A DNA stretch of 64,000 nt, taken from contig JBJKPR010000002.1 of assembly GCA_046706185.1 (NCBI GenBank), positions 1 to 64,000 of the forward strand, in the 5' to 3' direction. A program made the position numbers and the translations under genes. The notes below the pieces were generated by a model. The model saw only the letters and a list, made by a program, of their open reading frames with translations, made no database searches and had not been told where the DNA came from. The number at the start of each line of letters is the position of its first letter. Position 1 is the stretch's first letter. The stretch is from JAJZXY01 sp046706185 (GTDB lineage: Archaea > Thermoplasmatota > Thermoplasmata > Sysuiplasmatales > Sysuiplasmataceae). Below are positions 44,186-53,900 of this stretch, one piece after another.

Positions 44186-45424
44186 ATGAACAAGGAACTG
44201 GCTGAAAAAGGAAAGAGAAGGATTGAATGGGCCAAGGCGCACATGAAGGTACTCGCCATCGCGGCCGAAGAACTCAGGAAAAAAGGAGACCTGAAGGGGC
44301 TGAAGATAGGGATGGCGTTGCATGTCGAGGCGAAGACTGCCTGCCTTGCGCTGGCCCTCAGGGATGCAGGAGCTGAAGTCAGGCTGGCGAGTTGCAACCC
44401 CCTGTCAACGGATGATTCTGTGAGCGAAGCACTCAATTCTCTCTACGGCCTCCCCACCTTTGCAAGGAGAGGGGAGACGGGCGAGGAATACTACAGGAAC
44501 CTTGGAAGTGTGCTCGAGATCAGACCGGACATAGTGATAGATGACGGAGCAGACCTCATAACTCTTCTGCACCTCGAGAGAAAGGACCTGATTTCAGGAG
44601 TGATAGGAGGGAATGAGGAGACAACGACAGGTGTTGTGAGGCTCAGGGCGATGGAGGCGGACGGCAAGCTTGAGTTTCCTGTAATCGCGGTCAACGATGC
44701 ATACATGAAATACCTGTTCGACAACAGATACGGAACAGGGCAGTCAACGCTTGACGGAATCATGTCTGCCACCAACCTTCTTCTTGCGGGCAAAAAGATT
44801 GTTGTTGCCGGATACGGCTGGTGCGGCAGGGGGATAGCCAACAAGGCACGTGGAATGGGCGGCGTTGTGACGGTGACAGAAGTCGACCCGGTCAAAGCCA
44901 TAGAGGCTGTGATGGACGGCTTCACTGTCGGAAGGATGGATGATGTGATAGCGGATGCCGATTTTGTGATAACGGCCACCGGTGACAGGGACATAGTGAC
45001 ATATGAAAAAGCTCTGAAGGCCAAGGACGGATGTGTGATGGCCAATTCAGGTCATTTCAATCTTGAGATAGATGTCGAGACAATAAGAGCAAAGTCCAAA
45101 GTCACCAACGCCAGGGAATATGTAGAGGAGTTCAGGCTCGACAACGGGAAGAAAATCTACATACTCGCTGACGGAAGGCTCGTGAACCTGGCAGCAGGTC
45201 AGGGGCACCCTGCAGAGATAATGGATATGAGCTTCACGATGCAGGCACTTGCAGCCGATTTCCTTGCCACAGAGGGAAAGAAGCTGAAACCAGGCGTCCA
45301 CATTCTGCCGAGGAAGCTGGATACGGACATTGCGATGATGAAGCTAAGGACACTTGGCGTGAGAATAGATGAACTCACTGAAACGCAGAAGAAGTATCTT
45401 GCATCGTGGAATGAAGGCACATGA
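44186..45424 (+). CDS. ahcY: S-adenosylhomocysteinase
   Basis: 412 residues from ATG 44186. Cleaves S-adenosylhomocysteine to adenosine and homocysteine with bound NAD+. Seen: HVEAKTACLALALRDAGAEV, IDDGADLITLLH, GGNEETTTGVVRL, VNDAYMKYLFDNRYGTGQSTLDGI, the NAD motif VVAGYGWCGRGIANKARGMG, and GHFNLEID. The longer frame from 44144 is not conserved. ATTATTTTAT at 44121-44130 may be the TATA element. The stop overlaps a sugar/nucleoside kinase gene. Confidence 0.96.
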   Translation: MNKELAEKGKRRIEWAKAHMKVLAIAAEELRKKGDLKGLKIGMALHVEAKTACLALALRDAGAEVRLASCNPLSTDDSVSEALNSLYGLPTFARRGETGEEYYRNLGSVLEIRPDIVIDDGADLITLLHLERKDLISGVIGGNEETTTGVVRLRAMEADGKLEFPVIAVNDAYMKYLFDNRYGTGQSTLDGIMSATNLLLAGKKIVVAGYGWCGRGIANKARGMGGVVTVTEVDPVKAIEAVMDGFTVGRMDDVIADADFVITATGDRDIVTYEKALKAKDGCVMANSGHFNLEIDVETIRAKSKVTNAREYVEEFRLDNGKKIYILADGRLVNLAAGQGHPAEIMDMSFTMQALAADFLATEGKKLKPGVHILPRKLDTDIAMMKLRTLGVRIDELTETQKKYLASWNEGT

Positions 45425-46359
45425 CAGAAGGCTGGAAACGGCTGACAGCAAGGCACAGGACCAGCAACTTCCTTACTGTGCTCGGCCACATAAATGTGGA
45501 TGTAGTGTACGAGCTCAGCAGGTTCCCAGTCAAGGGGCAGTCCATAAACACCGGAACCGTCAGTGAGCACTTCGGTGGAACTGCGGGAAACATAGCGCTC
45601 CATGCATCTGCACTCGGGTTGAAAACGGCAATTGGATGCTATGTCGGAGAAGATTTCAGTCCCGAGTTCAGGAAACTGCTATTAAGCTCCGGTGTTGACT
45701 GCTATGACGTTATAGTTGTGGAAAGGGAAAGAACGCCCAGGTGCCATGTTTTCAATACGCCCGAAGGGGAGCAGACATACATCATTGAACAGGGAGCAAT
45801 GGCAAGCAACAAGGAGCTGCCTCTCTGGGAAAAATCTGTAGACAGCTGCATAGTCGCGCATGTTGCTACCGGTGATCCTGACAGGTATCTCAGGGCCGTC
45901 CGGGGAAGGCGGTATTCCTTCGACCCGGGACAGGAGATAAACTACAGGTACACGCCAAGAAAGTTCAGAATGCTCCTCGAAGATGCTGAAACATTCTTCA
46001 CCAATGCGGTTGAAATGAGGATGGCGCTTAAGCTCACGGGTGCAAAGAATGAAAAGGAAATTGTGAAGCACTGCGGCATGGTAATAAAGACGGAGGGAGA
46101 AAAGGGAACAGTTGTAATACAACGGGATGGCAGAACAACGGTCCCGCCATGCAAGGTGAGGAAGTATGTTGACACCATCGGTGCGGGAGATGCGTTCAGG
46201 GCCGGTTACTACGCTTCCCTGGAGAAGGGGCATGGCTTGATTGAGTGTGTTGAATTCGGAAACGCTATGGCATCGATCGCAATAGAGGGCGCGGGCGGCA
46301 CGGGTGCCAGAGCAACCTACAGGCAACTTGAAGAAAGGTGGAAGGAAAACTACCGCTGA
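45421..46359 (+). CDS. PfkB-family kinase, likely adenosine/nucleoside kinase
   Basis: 312 residues. PfkB family: LGHINVDVVYELSRFP at the start, the HFGGTAGNIALHASALG glycine pair, and the C-terminal DTIGAGDAFRAGYYASLEKG with the catalytic Asp. Members phosphorylate ribose, nucleosides or other sugars. The start overlaps the ahcY stop (ATGA), so the natural substrate is probably the adenosine released by AhcY; phosphorylation would pull that reversible reaction forward. Ribokinase cannot be excluded from sequence alone. Confidence 0.85.
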   Translation: MTEGWKRLTARHRTSNFLTVLGHINVDVVYELSRFPVKGQSINTGTVSEHFGGTAGNIALHASALGLKTAIGCYVGEDFSPEFRKLLLSSGVDCYDVIVVERERTPRCHVFNTPEGEQTYIIEQGAMASNKELPLWEKSVDSCIVAHVATGDPDRYLRAVRGRRYSFDPGQEINYRYTPRKFRMLLEDAETFFTNAVEMRMALKLTGAKNEKEIVKHCGMVIKTEGEKGTVVIQRDGRTTVPPCKVRKYVDTIGAGDAFRAGYYASLEKGHGLIECVEFGNAMASIAIEGAGGTGARATYRQLEERWKENYR

Positions 46360-46463
46360 CACGTAACTAACAGTTTCTCATCCGCTCATTTCAAAAAACA
46401 TCCAGCTGCCGCAGACACCGGTCTTCGTGATTGATTTGAAGCCGGTCCGCGACGGATGCCGGG

Positions 46464-48011
46464 TCAGAGAGAAAACTCCCGCCGGACGATGCAGCGGCCA
46501 CCTGTTGTGTCGCTCACAGTTGCGGTGGCAACGCACCTGCCCTTGAGTCCTGTCTTCAGCAATGCTGTTCCAGAGTGCATTTCAGCAAAGTCCGCCGCTG
46601 CCTTTTTTCTGGTTAGGCCGGGGAATTCCAGCTCTATGCGGGCAAGCATGAGAATGCCGCTGCCTGAAGAGTAAGCCCGCAGTGTCACTGTGGAGCAGCA
46701 GTTTGAAGAGGAGGCGTCCAGTGAGGCGACGGGCGGAAGAAGGAGCCTGAGGCACTTACCGGAGTGCCCGAAATCGTCAAATGGGGAGGACACGATTTCG
46801 GCAGGTATGTGATATGTGCATCCGTTGAACTTCAGGGTGTAGGCGGCTTTGCACGTGCCCTTACTCTGTCCAACGCCCGTGGGTACATCCGCTTTGTAAA
46901 TACCTTCAAGTAAACTGCGACCGTCATTGCAGCTCTCCATCCCTGGCGATTCCGCGAGACCGAGCGCGGCGGAAGGGGTCGTGCGTGGTGCATTGCGCTC
47001 AGGCGAACCAATGCGACTGCCGGCTATGCATGCGGTGAGCAGCCTCGGTTCCACAAAATCCCTCGGGCACCTTTCCTTCTTCAAACGTTTCAAAGTTGTG
47101 TTTATTGCGACCTCATTGCTGTCCGCGGCAACCCATTTCCTTCCGAGAGACGATGCAACCACCGCGGTTGTTCCGCTGCCGCAGAAGAAATCAGCAACAG
47201 TATCACCGTCTGAGGAGGAGGCTTTTATTATTGTCTCAAGCAGCCTGACAGGTTTCTGGGTTGGATATCCAACTCTCTCCTTCGCCTGGCTGTTGATGAT
47301 CGGTATATCCCAGACATCTTCCCTGACCTTTCCAAGAGAATGCAGCTTCGTCCGTCTGCCAAACGACACTATCCCCCTTTCGCCCTGGCTGATTGTCCCT
47401 CTGCTGTATTCCATCCTCACGGCATCAACGTTGAACTTGTGTTTTCCTGTACTCTTTGCGTACAGGAGTATTGTGTCGTGCTTTTTCTTGAACCTGTCCC
47501 TTACTGTGCCGCCAGGGTCCCTGTAATGCCAAATGACTTCATTCAGGAAGTTGCCGTAGCCGAATATGCTGTCAGCCAGTACCTTGACGTAGTGTGATGC
47601 ATGCCAGTCAATATGAATGTAAATGCTGCCGCTGTCTTTCAGAAGCCGCCTCATCTCCATGAGCCTCGGCCTCAGCCAGGCAATGTAACCGTCCAGTCCG
47701 TCATACCATACATCGCTGAAAACAGGTTTTCCATCCTCCCTGTAAAGATGATTGAATTCCCTGTTTGTGAAGAAGGGCGGATCTGCGTAGATTAGCTGAA
47801 TGCAGCTGCCGGGAAGGGCCCGCATTGCGGCCAGGTTTTCGCCCCATATGAGCATGTTCGCGTCTCCAACCCCGCCACCAAACCTCTGTCCGTTTTCAAG
47901 CAGTGGTACGGAAGCAAAGGGCGAAACGTCCAGAGTATCCAGCGCGTTTCTTTCAGGAGCAGGGGCGGTTTTACGTGGCTTCACACTATAGCTTCCGCCC
48001 GACTGTTTCAT
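46464..48011 (-). CDS. Orphan beta-class DNA methyltransferase with C-terminal extension
   Basis: 515 residues from ATG 48011, preceded by GAAGGTG. The catalytic motif DPPF is at ~77-80 and the S-adenosylmethionine motif DFFCGSGTT at ~274-282, i.e. the beta order seen in N6-adenine and N4-cytosine enzymes, including type III Mod. YPTQKPVRLLE precedes the latter, as usual. Residues ~325-515 are an extension I do not recognise, with several cysteines. No restriction subunit is nearby, so it is an orphan enzyme or the remnant of a system. Target sequence unknown. Confidence 0.9.
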   Translation of the reverse strand: MKQSGGSYSVKPRKTAPAPERNALDTLDVSPFASVPLLENGQRFGGGVGDANMLIWGENLAAMRALPGSCIQLIYADPPFFTNREFNHLYREDGKPVFSDVWYDGLDGYIAWLRPRLMEMRRLLKDSGSIYIHIDWHASHYVKVLADSIFGYGNFLNEVIWHYRDPGGTVRDRFKKKHDTILLYAKSTGKHKFNVDAVRMEYSRGTISQGERGIVSFGRRTKLHSLGKVREDVWDIPIINSQAKERVGYPTQKPVRLLETIIKASSSDGDTVADFFCGSGTTAVVASSLGRKWVAADSNEVAINTTLKRLKKERCPRDFVEPRLLTACIAGSRIGSPERNAPRTTPSAALGLAESPGMESCNDGRSLLEGIYKADVPTGVGQSKGTCKAAYTLKFNGCTYHIPAEIVSSPFDDFGHSGKCLRLLLPPVASLDASSSNCCSTVTLRAYSSGSGILMLARIELEFPGLTRKKAAADFAEMHSGTALLKTGLKGRCVATATVSDTTGGRCIVRREFSL

Positions 48012-48142
48012 CTGCAGCACCTTCTTTTCAATGCACGGCACCCCGTAATCAATTCACTCCTCGCTACACACAACTGGCTCCGCTTATTTTCGTCTTTTGC
48101 GGGTTGGACCCCATCTCATATGTTGCGTGAATTGAATAACAA

Positions 48143-48152
48143 CGATATAATT
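48143..48152 (+). promoter_or_regulatory. TATA box upstream of the RAM-domain gene
   Basis: CGATATAATT lies about 45 bases before ATG 48192, with GAGGCG at 48180-48185 as a likely ribosome site. Confidence 0.5.
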
Positions 48153-48191
48153 AAGAACAGTACAACAGTTACACATCACGAGGCGAAGTTG

Positions 48192-48425
48192 ATGGCTGTC
48201 GGGTTCGTCCTTATAAGCACAGCGCCAGCGAAAGAACATGAAGTCTACAACGAATTGCTCAAAGTCAAGGAAATCGTTGAACTTCACCCTCTCTTCGGCG
48301 AATATGACCTAATAGCGAAGATTGAGGCAGAGGACTTCAACCTGCTCGGCCAGGTGGTTGTTGACAAGGTAAGGGCAGTCCCAGGTGTCATTGATACCAA
48401 GACGTTGACCGGGATAAAGTTTTAA
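48192..48425 (+). CDS. Stand-alone RAM (Lrp/AsnC ligand-binding) domain protein
   Basis: 77 residues: MAVGFVLISTAPAKEHEVYNELLKVKEIVELHPLFGEYDLIAKIEAEDFNLLGQ, then VPGVIDTKTLTGIKF. This is the whole ferredoxin-like Lrp/AsnC effector domain without its DNA-binding half. Such proteins bind amino acids and can form mixed oligomers with full-length Lrp regulators. The longer frame to 48120 has no family match and runs through the TATA box. Probably expressed alone. Confidence 0.87.
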   Translation: MAVGFVLISTAPAKEHEVYNELLKVKEIVELHPLFGEYDLIAKIEAEDFNLLGQVVVDKVRAVPGVIDTKTLTGIKF

Positions 48426-48457
48426 GTATCAATCTAATTTCAGGGGTTGGAAAGTAA

Positions 48458-48802
48458 ATGATGCTAGAAGGGATTTTTTTTCTTGCGCAGACAAATGCGA
48501 TTCCGACTGAGAACGCGGGCAATTTCATAACAATACTGCTGCTTACGTTCAGCATCTTCATGATACTTGCAGGCGCGTTTACTTCTTACTTCGGGACAGG
48601 CAAGAGCAGGGCGGTGGGTGCAGTGCTGCTTGTCGTCGGCATCATAGTGGCAGTTGCGTGGCTGTTTGTGGCCAACTATTACAGTTACACTACGCCGGGG
48701 CTGGCCGATGTCATATGGGGAGCCTTCCTCAGTATAGTCGCAGCCATAATAGGCGCAGTGATAGCGGTGCTCGTCTTCCTTCTTGCCATAATGAAGACAT
48801 GA
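48458..48802 (+). CDS. Three-helix membrane protein
   Basis: 114 residues with hydrophobic helices at about 23-44, 50-73 and 82-112 and almost no charged residues. The second codon is also ATG, so either 48458 or 48461 may start it. A run of eight T residues occurs within codons 6-8 (GIFFLAQ). No family recognised. It lies 32 bases behind the RAM-domain gene and 69 before guaAB. Confidence 0.6.
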   Translation: MMLEGIFFLAQTNAIPTENAGNFITILLLTFSIFMILAGAFTSYFGTGKSRAVGAVLLVVGIIVAVAWLFVANYYSYTTPGLADVIWGAFLSIVAAIIGAVIAVLVFLLAIMKT

Positions 48803-48871
48803 GGTACTTGTTGGAACCACCGACAGTTATTAGTCAGCCTACCTCTTCGAGTCTGCTGCCAGTGGTAGGAA

Positions 48872-49819
48872 ATGGACGCCCAGAAGTTCGTTGAAGGACA
48901 GAAAGGTGACATAGCCTCGAAGGTGAGGGGAAGGGCGATAGTTGCTCTTTCCGGAGGTGTTGACAGCACTGTAGCAGCCGTCATAGTCAATGAGGCGATA
49001 GGTGAAAGACTCCTGGCAGTCTATGTCGATACGGGCTTCATGCGGAAGGGGGAAACCGAGAGCCTCTCCTCCATGTTTGAGAAACTGGGGCTGAACTTCA
49101 GGATCGTCCATGCGTCAGACCTTTTTTTTGCCGCGCTGGAAGGCATTGAGGACGCTGAAAGAAAGAGGGAGATCATAGGGAGGAAATTCATCGAGGTATT
49201 TGAAAAGGAAGCCCAGGACTTCGGGGCTGAATATCTCGTTCAGGGGACAATTGCTCCCGACTGGATTGAAAGTGGCGGATCGCTCAGGGACAGGATAAAG
49301 TCGCACCATAACGTTGCAGGTCTTCCACCTGAAATGAAGCTTGAGCTCGTTGAGCCATTGAGGGATCTTTACAAGGATGAAGTCAGAGCCGTGGCGAGAT
49401 ACCTCGGAGTCGCAGTGGCTGAGAGACAGCCATTTCCCGGACCAGGGCTGGCTGTCAGGGTCCTCGGCAAGCTGACAAGAGAAGACGTGGAGATAGAGCG
49501 TGAAGCTTGCGCGATCGTCGAGGAAGAGATAGAGAGGTACCATGCGGAAGGTAAAATCGGAGCGCTTCCCTGGCAGTACTTTGCTGTCCTGGCACCGGTC
49601 AGGAGCGTGGGAGTCCAGGGGGACGTGAGGGCGTTCGGACGGACTATCGTGGTAAGGGCGGTAATGTCAAAGGATGCGATGACTGCAAGGTTCTCCGACC
49701 TCCCGCATGAGCTGCTGGAAAACATATCCACCAGGATCACCAACAGACTAGGCTCTTCAGTAACAAGGGTAGTCTACGACGTGACAAACAAGCCTCCTGC
49801 AACGATCGAATGGGAATAA
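48872..49819 (+). CDS. guaAB: GMP synthase ATP-pyrophosphatase subunit B
   Basis: 315 residues. Adenylates XMP and accepts ammonia from GuaAA. The PP-loop is SGGVDSTVAAVIV near 31-43, followed by YVDTGFMRKGE, YLVQGTIAPDWIESGG, KSHHNVAGLP, QPFPGPGLAVRVLG, and the C-terminal NRLGSSVTRVVYDVTNKPPATIEWE that closes the XMP site. GGTAGGA precedes the ATG. Convergent with the HAD-like gene with no spacer. Confidence 0.97.
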   Translation: MDAQKFVEGQKGDIASKVRGRAIVALSGGVDSTVAAVIVNEAIGERLLAVYVDTGFMRKGETESLSSMFEKLGLNFRIVHASDLFFAALEGIEDAERKREIIGRKFIEVFEKEAQDFGAEYLVQGTIAPDWIESGGSLRDRIKSHHNVAGLPPEMKLELVEPLRDLYKDEVRAVARYLGVAVAERQPFPGPGLAVRVLGKLTREDVEIEREACAIVEEEIERYHAEGKIGALPWQYFAVLAPVRSVGVQGDVRAFGRTIVVRAVMSKDAMTARFSDLPHELLENISTRITNRLGSSVTRVVYDVTNKPPATIEWE

Positions 49820-50518
49820 TCAGACATACCTTGTAATTTCTGAAAGGACCTTGTCGCATACAGCATTTGACGAACCCTGGTCATAGTCGTGCTCCGGCAT
49901 GAATACGTTAGCAAAGCCGAGGCGGTTCAATATATCCATCTCTCGGGGGATGCCTGTAAGGACGAGTGTTTCGGGCGCAGCCACTTCAAGGTTGCTGAGG
50001 GAATATCTGAAGGGACGTGCGTGCGGCCTGACCATTCCATTTTCGGATGAAAATTGAGCATCGTCGATGTAGCCGCCCATACCTGACCTTTCAGTCACAA
50101 CCCTGATGTGTTGAGGCGGTATTCCAACGGGTGCGTTGCACACCATTCCAACTTTAATTCCGGCTTCCTTGAAATTCTTCATCAGTTCGGAACATGAATG
50201 GACTGGCGAGAACTGAGCCATTCTGCTGACGGCCACAATCTCAACCATCGCGGAAATGAGCGTAGGTGCCTCGATTTCAAGCTCCTCGAGCACTTCAGCC
50301 ACAACTGCGTCAAGGGTGGTTTCGACCCTTGTCCTGGCTATACGCTCAGCCCTTTTGTCCATGTGAGCATTGAAGAGATAGGATAACCTGGCGGTGCCCA
50401 CATCGTGGCCCTCTGCCTCGAGCAACCTCGTGAGCGAGGAAATGTCAGCGGGCGGAATGGAGGAGTCTGTATGCGGCCCCCTGAACATGATTTCGTAACC
50501 GACGATCAGCCCTTTCAC
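49820..50518 (-). CDS. HAD-fold protein lacking the catalytic aspartate
   Basis: 232 residues. The layout is that of HAD hydrolases with a helical cap at ~35-110: IKVGMVCNAPVGIPPQHIRVV occupies motif II, and PETLVLTGIPREMDILNRLGFANVFM motif IV. The N-terminal strand reads KGLIVGYEIMFRG where hydrolases have D-x-D-G-T, so the nucleophile is lost. The motif IV acidic pair is also reduced. It is therefore probably a non-catalytic HAD-like protein acting in binding or regulation. Start at ATG 50518. Confidence 0.55.
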   Translation of the reverse strand: MKGLIVGYEIMFRGPHTDSSIPPADISSLTRLLEAEGHDVGTARLSYLFNAHMDKRAERIARTRVETTLDAVVAEVLEELEIEAPTLISAMVEIVAVSRMAQFSPVHSCSELMKNFKEAGIKVGMVCNAPVGIPPQHIRVVTERSGMGGYIDDAQFSSENGMVRPHARPFRYSLSNLEVAAPETLVLTGIPREMDILNRLGFANVFMPEHDYDQGSSNAVCDKVLSEITRYV

Positions 50519-50910
50519 GCGCCCAAATGTATCTGGTTACTATTTCTCCTTTGTTCAGGTCGATGCTGATTGAGCAGGTGTCCTGCTTCGCACCCGGTTC
50601 GATTGGATGGTCCTTGGCATGTCAGTCTGAGCTCGGGTGCTTAACGCAGCTGCCCGGCACCCTTCGGCAATGCCAGCCTGCACCGCAACAGTGGCTGACC
50701 ATGCGATACCGCTCGTCGCTCGCTCACCGCCAATGTCAAAGGACCGGCGGGCATTGCCCGCAGGTCCAGTTTGAGTTCCAGGTCGGATAACGAAGGGTCA
50801 AAAATGTGAAAGAATCTTCCAGTGAATCACTGCGGCACACCCAGTGGCGAAGCAAGGGAATTTCGCCGATACTGGCGGAATAAAATCACAAGCTCGCAAT
50901 TGAACGGGAA
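50519..50910. other. Intergenic region between divergent genes
   Basis: About 390 bases with no convincing gene. GC-rich inverted segments occur (for instance CGGGCATTGCCCG around 50750-50763) that could form hairpins. I looked for an SRP or RNase P RNA core and a tRNA and did not find one. Confidence 0.35.
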
Positions 50911-50920
50911 TTTATATAAG
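50911..50920 (+). promoter_or_regulatory. TATA box of the GAF-array gene
   Basis: TTTATATAAG is centred 28 bases before the ATG at 50944, giving a leaderless or nearly leaderless transcript. Confidence 0.65.
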
Positions 50921-50943
50921 AGAAAGTAAGGAAATGCACGCTG

Positions 50944-53900
50944 ATGAGTACCGACCGCAGAAGGACGCCTGGTTCCAGTGAAATTGATATCGCTGCGGGC
51001 ATGGATCGGATAAGGGCAGCGGAGAATACATCCGCAATTGAGTCCGTGCTGAACGGGTTGAGGGAGACGTTCTCGTGCAGGTCGGCGACCATACACGTCG
51101 CTGCCGGTGCGGGTCTCATTAGCCTGCTGTCTGTTCCCGATGCATCTTCCTCCGGGGAGACCATCCCCTTTGAATCGGAACATCCGGTTGCTGCCTGCGC
51201 CAGAGTAAGGGATATTGTGTTCGTGCAGGGCTCACCTGAAAGCGGACCGTGGAGCGATATGTTCGCGCTGCCGCTTGTCAGTTCCGAAGCAACGATCGGT
51301 GTCCTGTCTCTCGAACGGCCATTGAGGGGCAGAGAGCAACTGGCCAGCCTTTCAAGAATCATTGCAATGGCCCTTACTCCGCTTCTGCGCGACGAAGGCG
51401 CACGAGCTGCCAGGAGGTTCAACACGCCCGACGTGATCATGAAAACGGTCAGAAACAGTTCGCCGTACGAGTCCACCACGGAGAGGTTGAGAACGCTTAC
51501 AACGACGCTCATGAACTCGTTTGCGCTCACTTCTGTAAGGCTGTATTCCGAAAGTGACGGCAGCCCTGAACTTCTCCTGTCTGCAGGCGATGACATTGCG
51601 GTTGAGGCGTATGTTGACATTGAGGGGCCTCTGAAAAAAGGGATCCATGCGGCAAGTTTGAGGCATGATCCTGACAGAAGATGCACCATGTCCAGGAACA
51701 TTGTTCCGATTGATTCTCCTGACGAAGGAAGAATTGTAGTTGTCTATGAGATGGACGCCGCGAGGCGAGATACGGATGGTGTCAGGGAGAATGTGTCTTG
51801 TGCCTATCTTGCCCTTCTTGCACTCGCAGGAACGGAGAACACAGTATCGCTCAACTGGGTAAGAGCAATAGAAACGATGGAGAAGGTTGCGGACGATGTG
51901 TCAAGGAGTGGTGATGATTACCAGGGACTCGTTCTCGAAAGGTTTCTGGACAGGCTCAGTGAGATGGGTTTCATAGCCGGCTATGATATCCTGCCCGGAA
52001 GTGAAATCGCGGGAACCTCCACCCGTGGAGACAGTGACGGCAATGGCCATCAGATCAACAGTGAACTTGCCATGCTGATGTCCGAGAGCAGTGAAACAAA
52101 GCAGCCATTGTTCGACAAGCATGCGAGCACAGTAGTCTTTCCGGTCAAGGATGATGCGAATGATACATGGGAAATTGCGCTCAGACTGACCGGAAGGCAG
52201 CTCCTGAGATCTGAAAGAAGGTTGTGGGAACGCCTTGGTTCTGCCTTCGGGCTTCTGGTGAGGGGGTTCATGCTTGAAGCGAAGAGCAGGAGACAGGCAG
52301 AAGAGACGAGAAAACTGAGGTCTTCTCTGTCTGCATTCCAGGGAGCGTCTGCTTCCATGGAGACTGCCGATACAGCTGGAAAAGTGGTAACGAGGCTCGC
52401 CGAAAGCCTGTCGACAATCACACTGGGGGAGGCGTTTGGCCTTGTGAAAGACGGGGATGCGTTCACACCTGTCTTGCCGGCAGACGACACTATCAGAATT
52501 GAAAGCGCGGTTGTAGAATCGATGCTCTCTTCATCCATTGAGGTTGCAGGACATGTATACGACGTCCATCCTGATGCACTGCGCGGGAGGCTCCCGGAAC
52601 TTGTAGGCAGTGAGGTATACCATGGTCTTTATGCAGTCACCATAAGCTCGAGAGAGGGTGAGGCAAGGGGCCTTGTCCTCTGTCCTGGACAGAAAAGCAG
52701 GTTTCTGCCAGTCACGCGGGAGGGTGAGCTTTCGGGCCTCGCTTCGCTCGCTGACGTCAGGATGAGCTGCATTTCACTTGCCGAAGAGGCTTCACTCGAA
52801 AGAAAGAAGCTCAGGAAGTTCGAAGAGCTGATATCGAAGATATCTCTGTCGGAGGCCGACAGCCACATAATGGCCTCAATTGTGGAGGCTGCATCAGTAA
52901 TCACGAATTCAGAGATGTCTGCGCTTGCGATACTGGATGTCGAAAAAGGGAGACTTGTCTCTGCAAATTCAAACGGCTTCGACTTGACGGATGAGGTAAG
53001 GAAGAGATGGTCGAGCGGCGGAGTGACTGGAAGGATCCTGAGAACTCTTGAAGCTGAAATAATCAACGACTACGCCTTCGATCCTGACAGGGATAGCTAT
53101 TCGATTGACAGTCTCAAAGTCAGGCAGCTTGCAGGAGTGCCGATAAGAATAGATGTCAAGCACAAGGGCTTCCTTGTTGTCATGAATACTGCAGACGGTA
53201 TGTACAGCGTGGCGCACCTCCGGACGCTGGAGTTGCTCTCAAACATAGCGTCTTCGGCCATAAGAGCAGCAAATGCAAGGGATGAGAGGAGAAGGCTGGT
53301 GTCGGACTTTGACAAGCTGCAGTCAGCAGAGCTGAAGCTTTACTCATCCAGGAGTTTCAGCGAATTGATAGAACTCCTTGCGAATGAGGCGAGAGACATA
53401 TTCCACGCCTCCGCCGTGCTCATCGCAACGGATGTAAACAATGTTAAGAGGATCCTGTTCTCCACAACACAGGATGTGGCGGAAGGTGATGTGGTTTACA
53501 ACAGCGGACCCATTGGCCTGCAGTTTGACGAGCAGCCACACACTGCAAGGATAGTCGAGAGGGCAACGCTCGAGGAAGAATGGGCAAAGGTGCTCGAGAC
53601 AAACGAGCTTCTGCTCGTGAGGTCCGGACTCCCGCACAATTCGATTGTCGTGGCAACGGTAAACGCGGAAGGAAAGGCAAAGTATGCCACAGAGGACATA
53701 GACAATTTCAGCAAACTCTCCAAGATAGCATCAACAGCACTGGAGAAGACGGTTCTGCTCAGTGGTATAAACCAGAAACTCAAACACATCGAGATCATGC
53801 ACACGATAGTTGATGCGCTAGTTTACGGAAAGAAGGAGTATGAGATTTACGATAGTGTTCTTCCCACACTCGTTGAGATGTGCAGGGCAGACTTGGGTCT

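Noticed and set aside
46927..47526. 199-codon plus-strand frame opposite the methyltransferase
   Set aside because: The minus strand encodes the DPPF and FCGSG motifs; the plus frame has no family features.
50527..50790. 87-codon plus-strand frame in the gap before the GAF-array gene
   Set aside because: Cys/Gln/Pro-rich composition, no ribosome site, and the real promoter lies after it.
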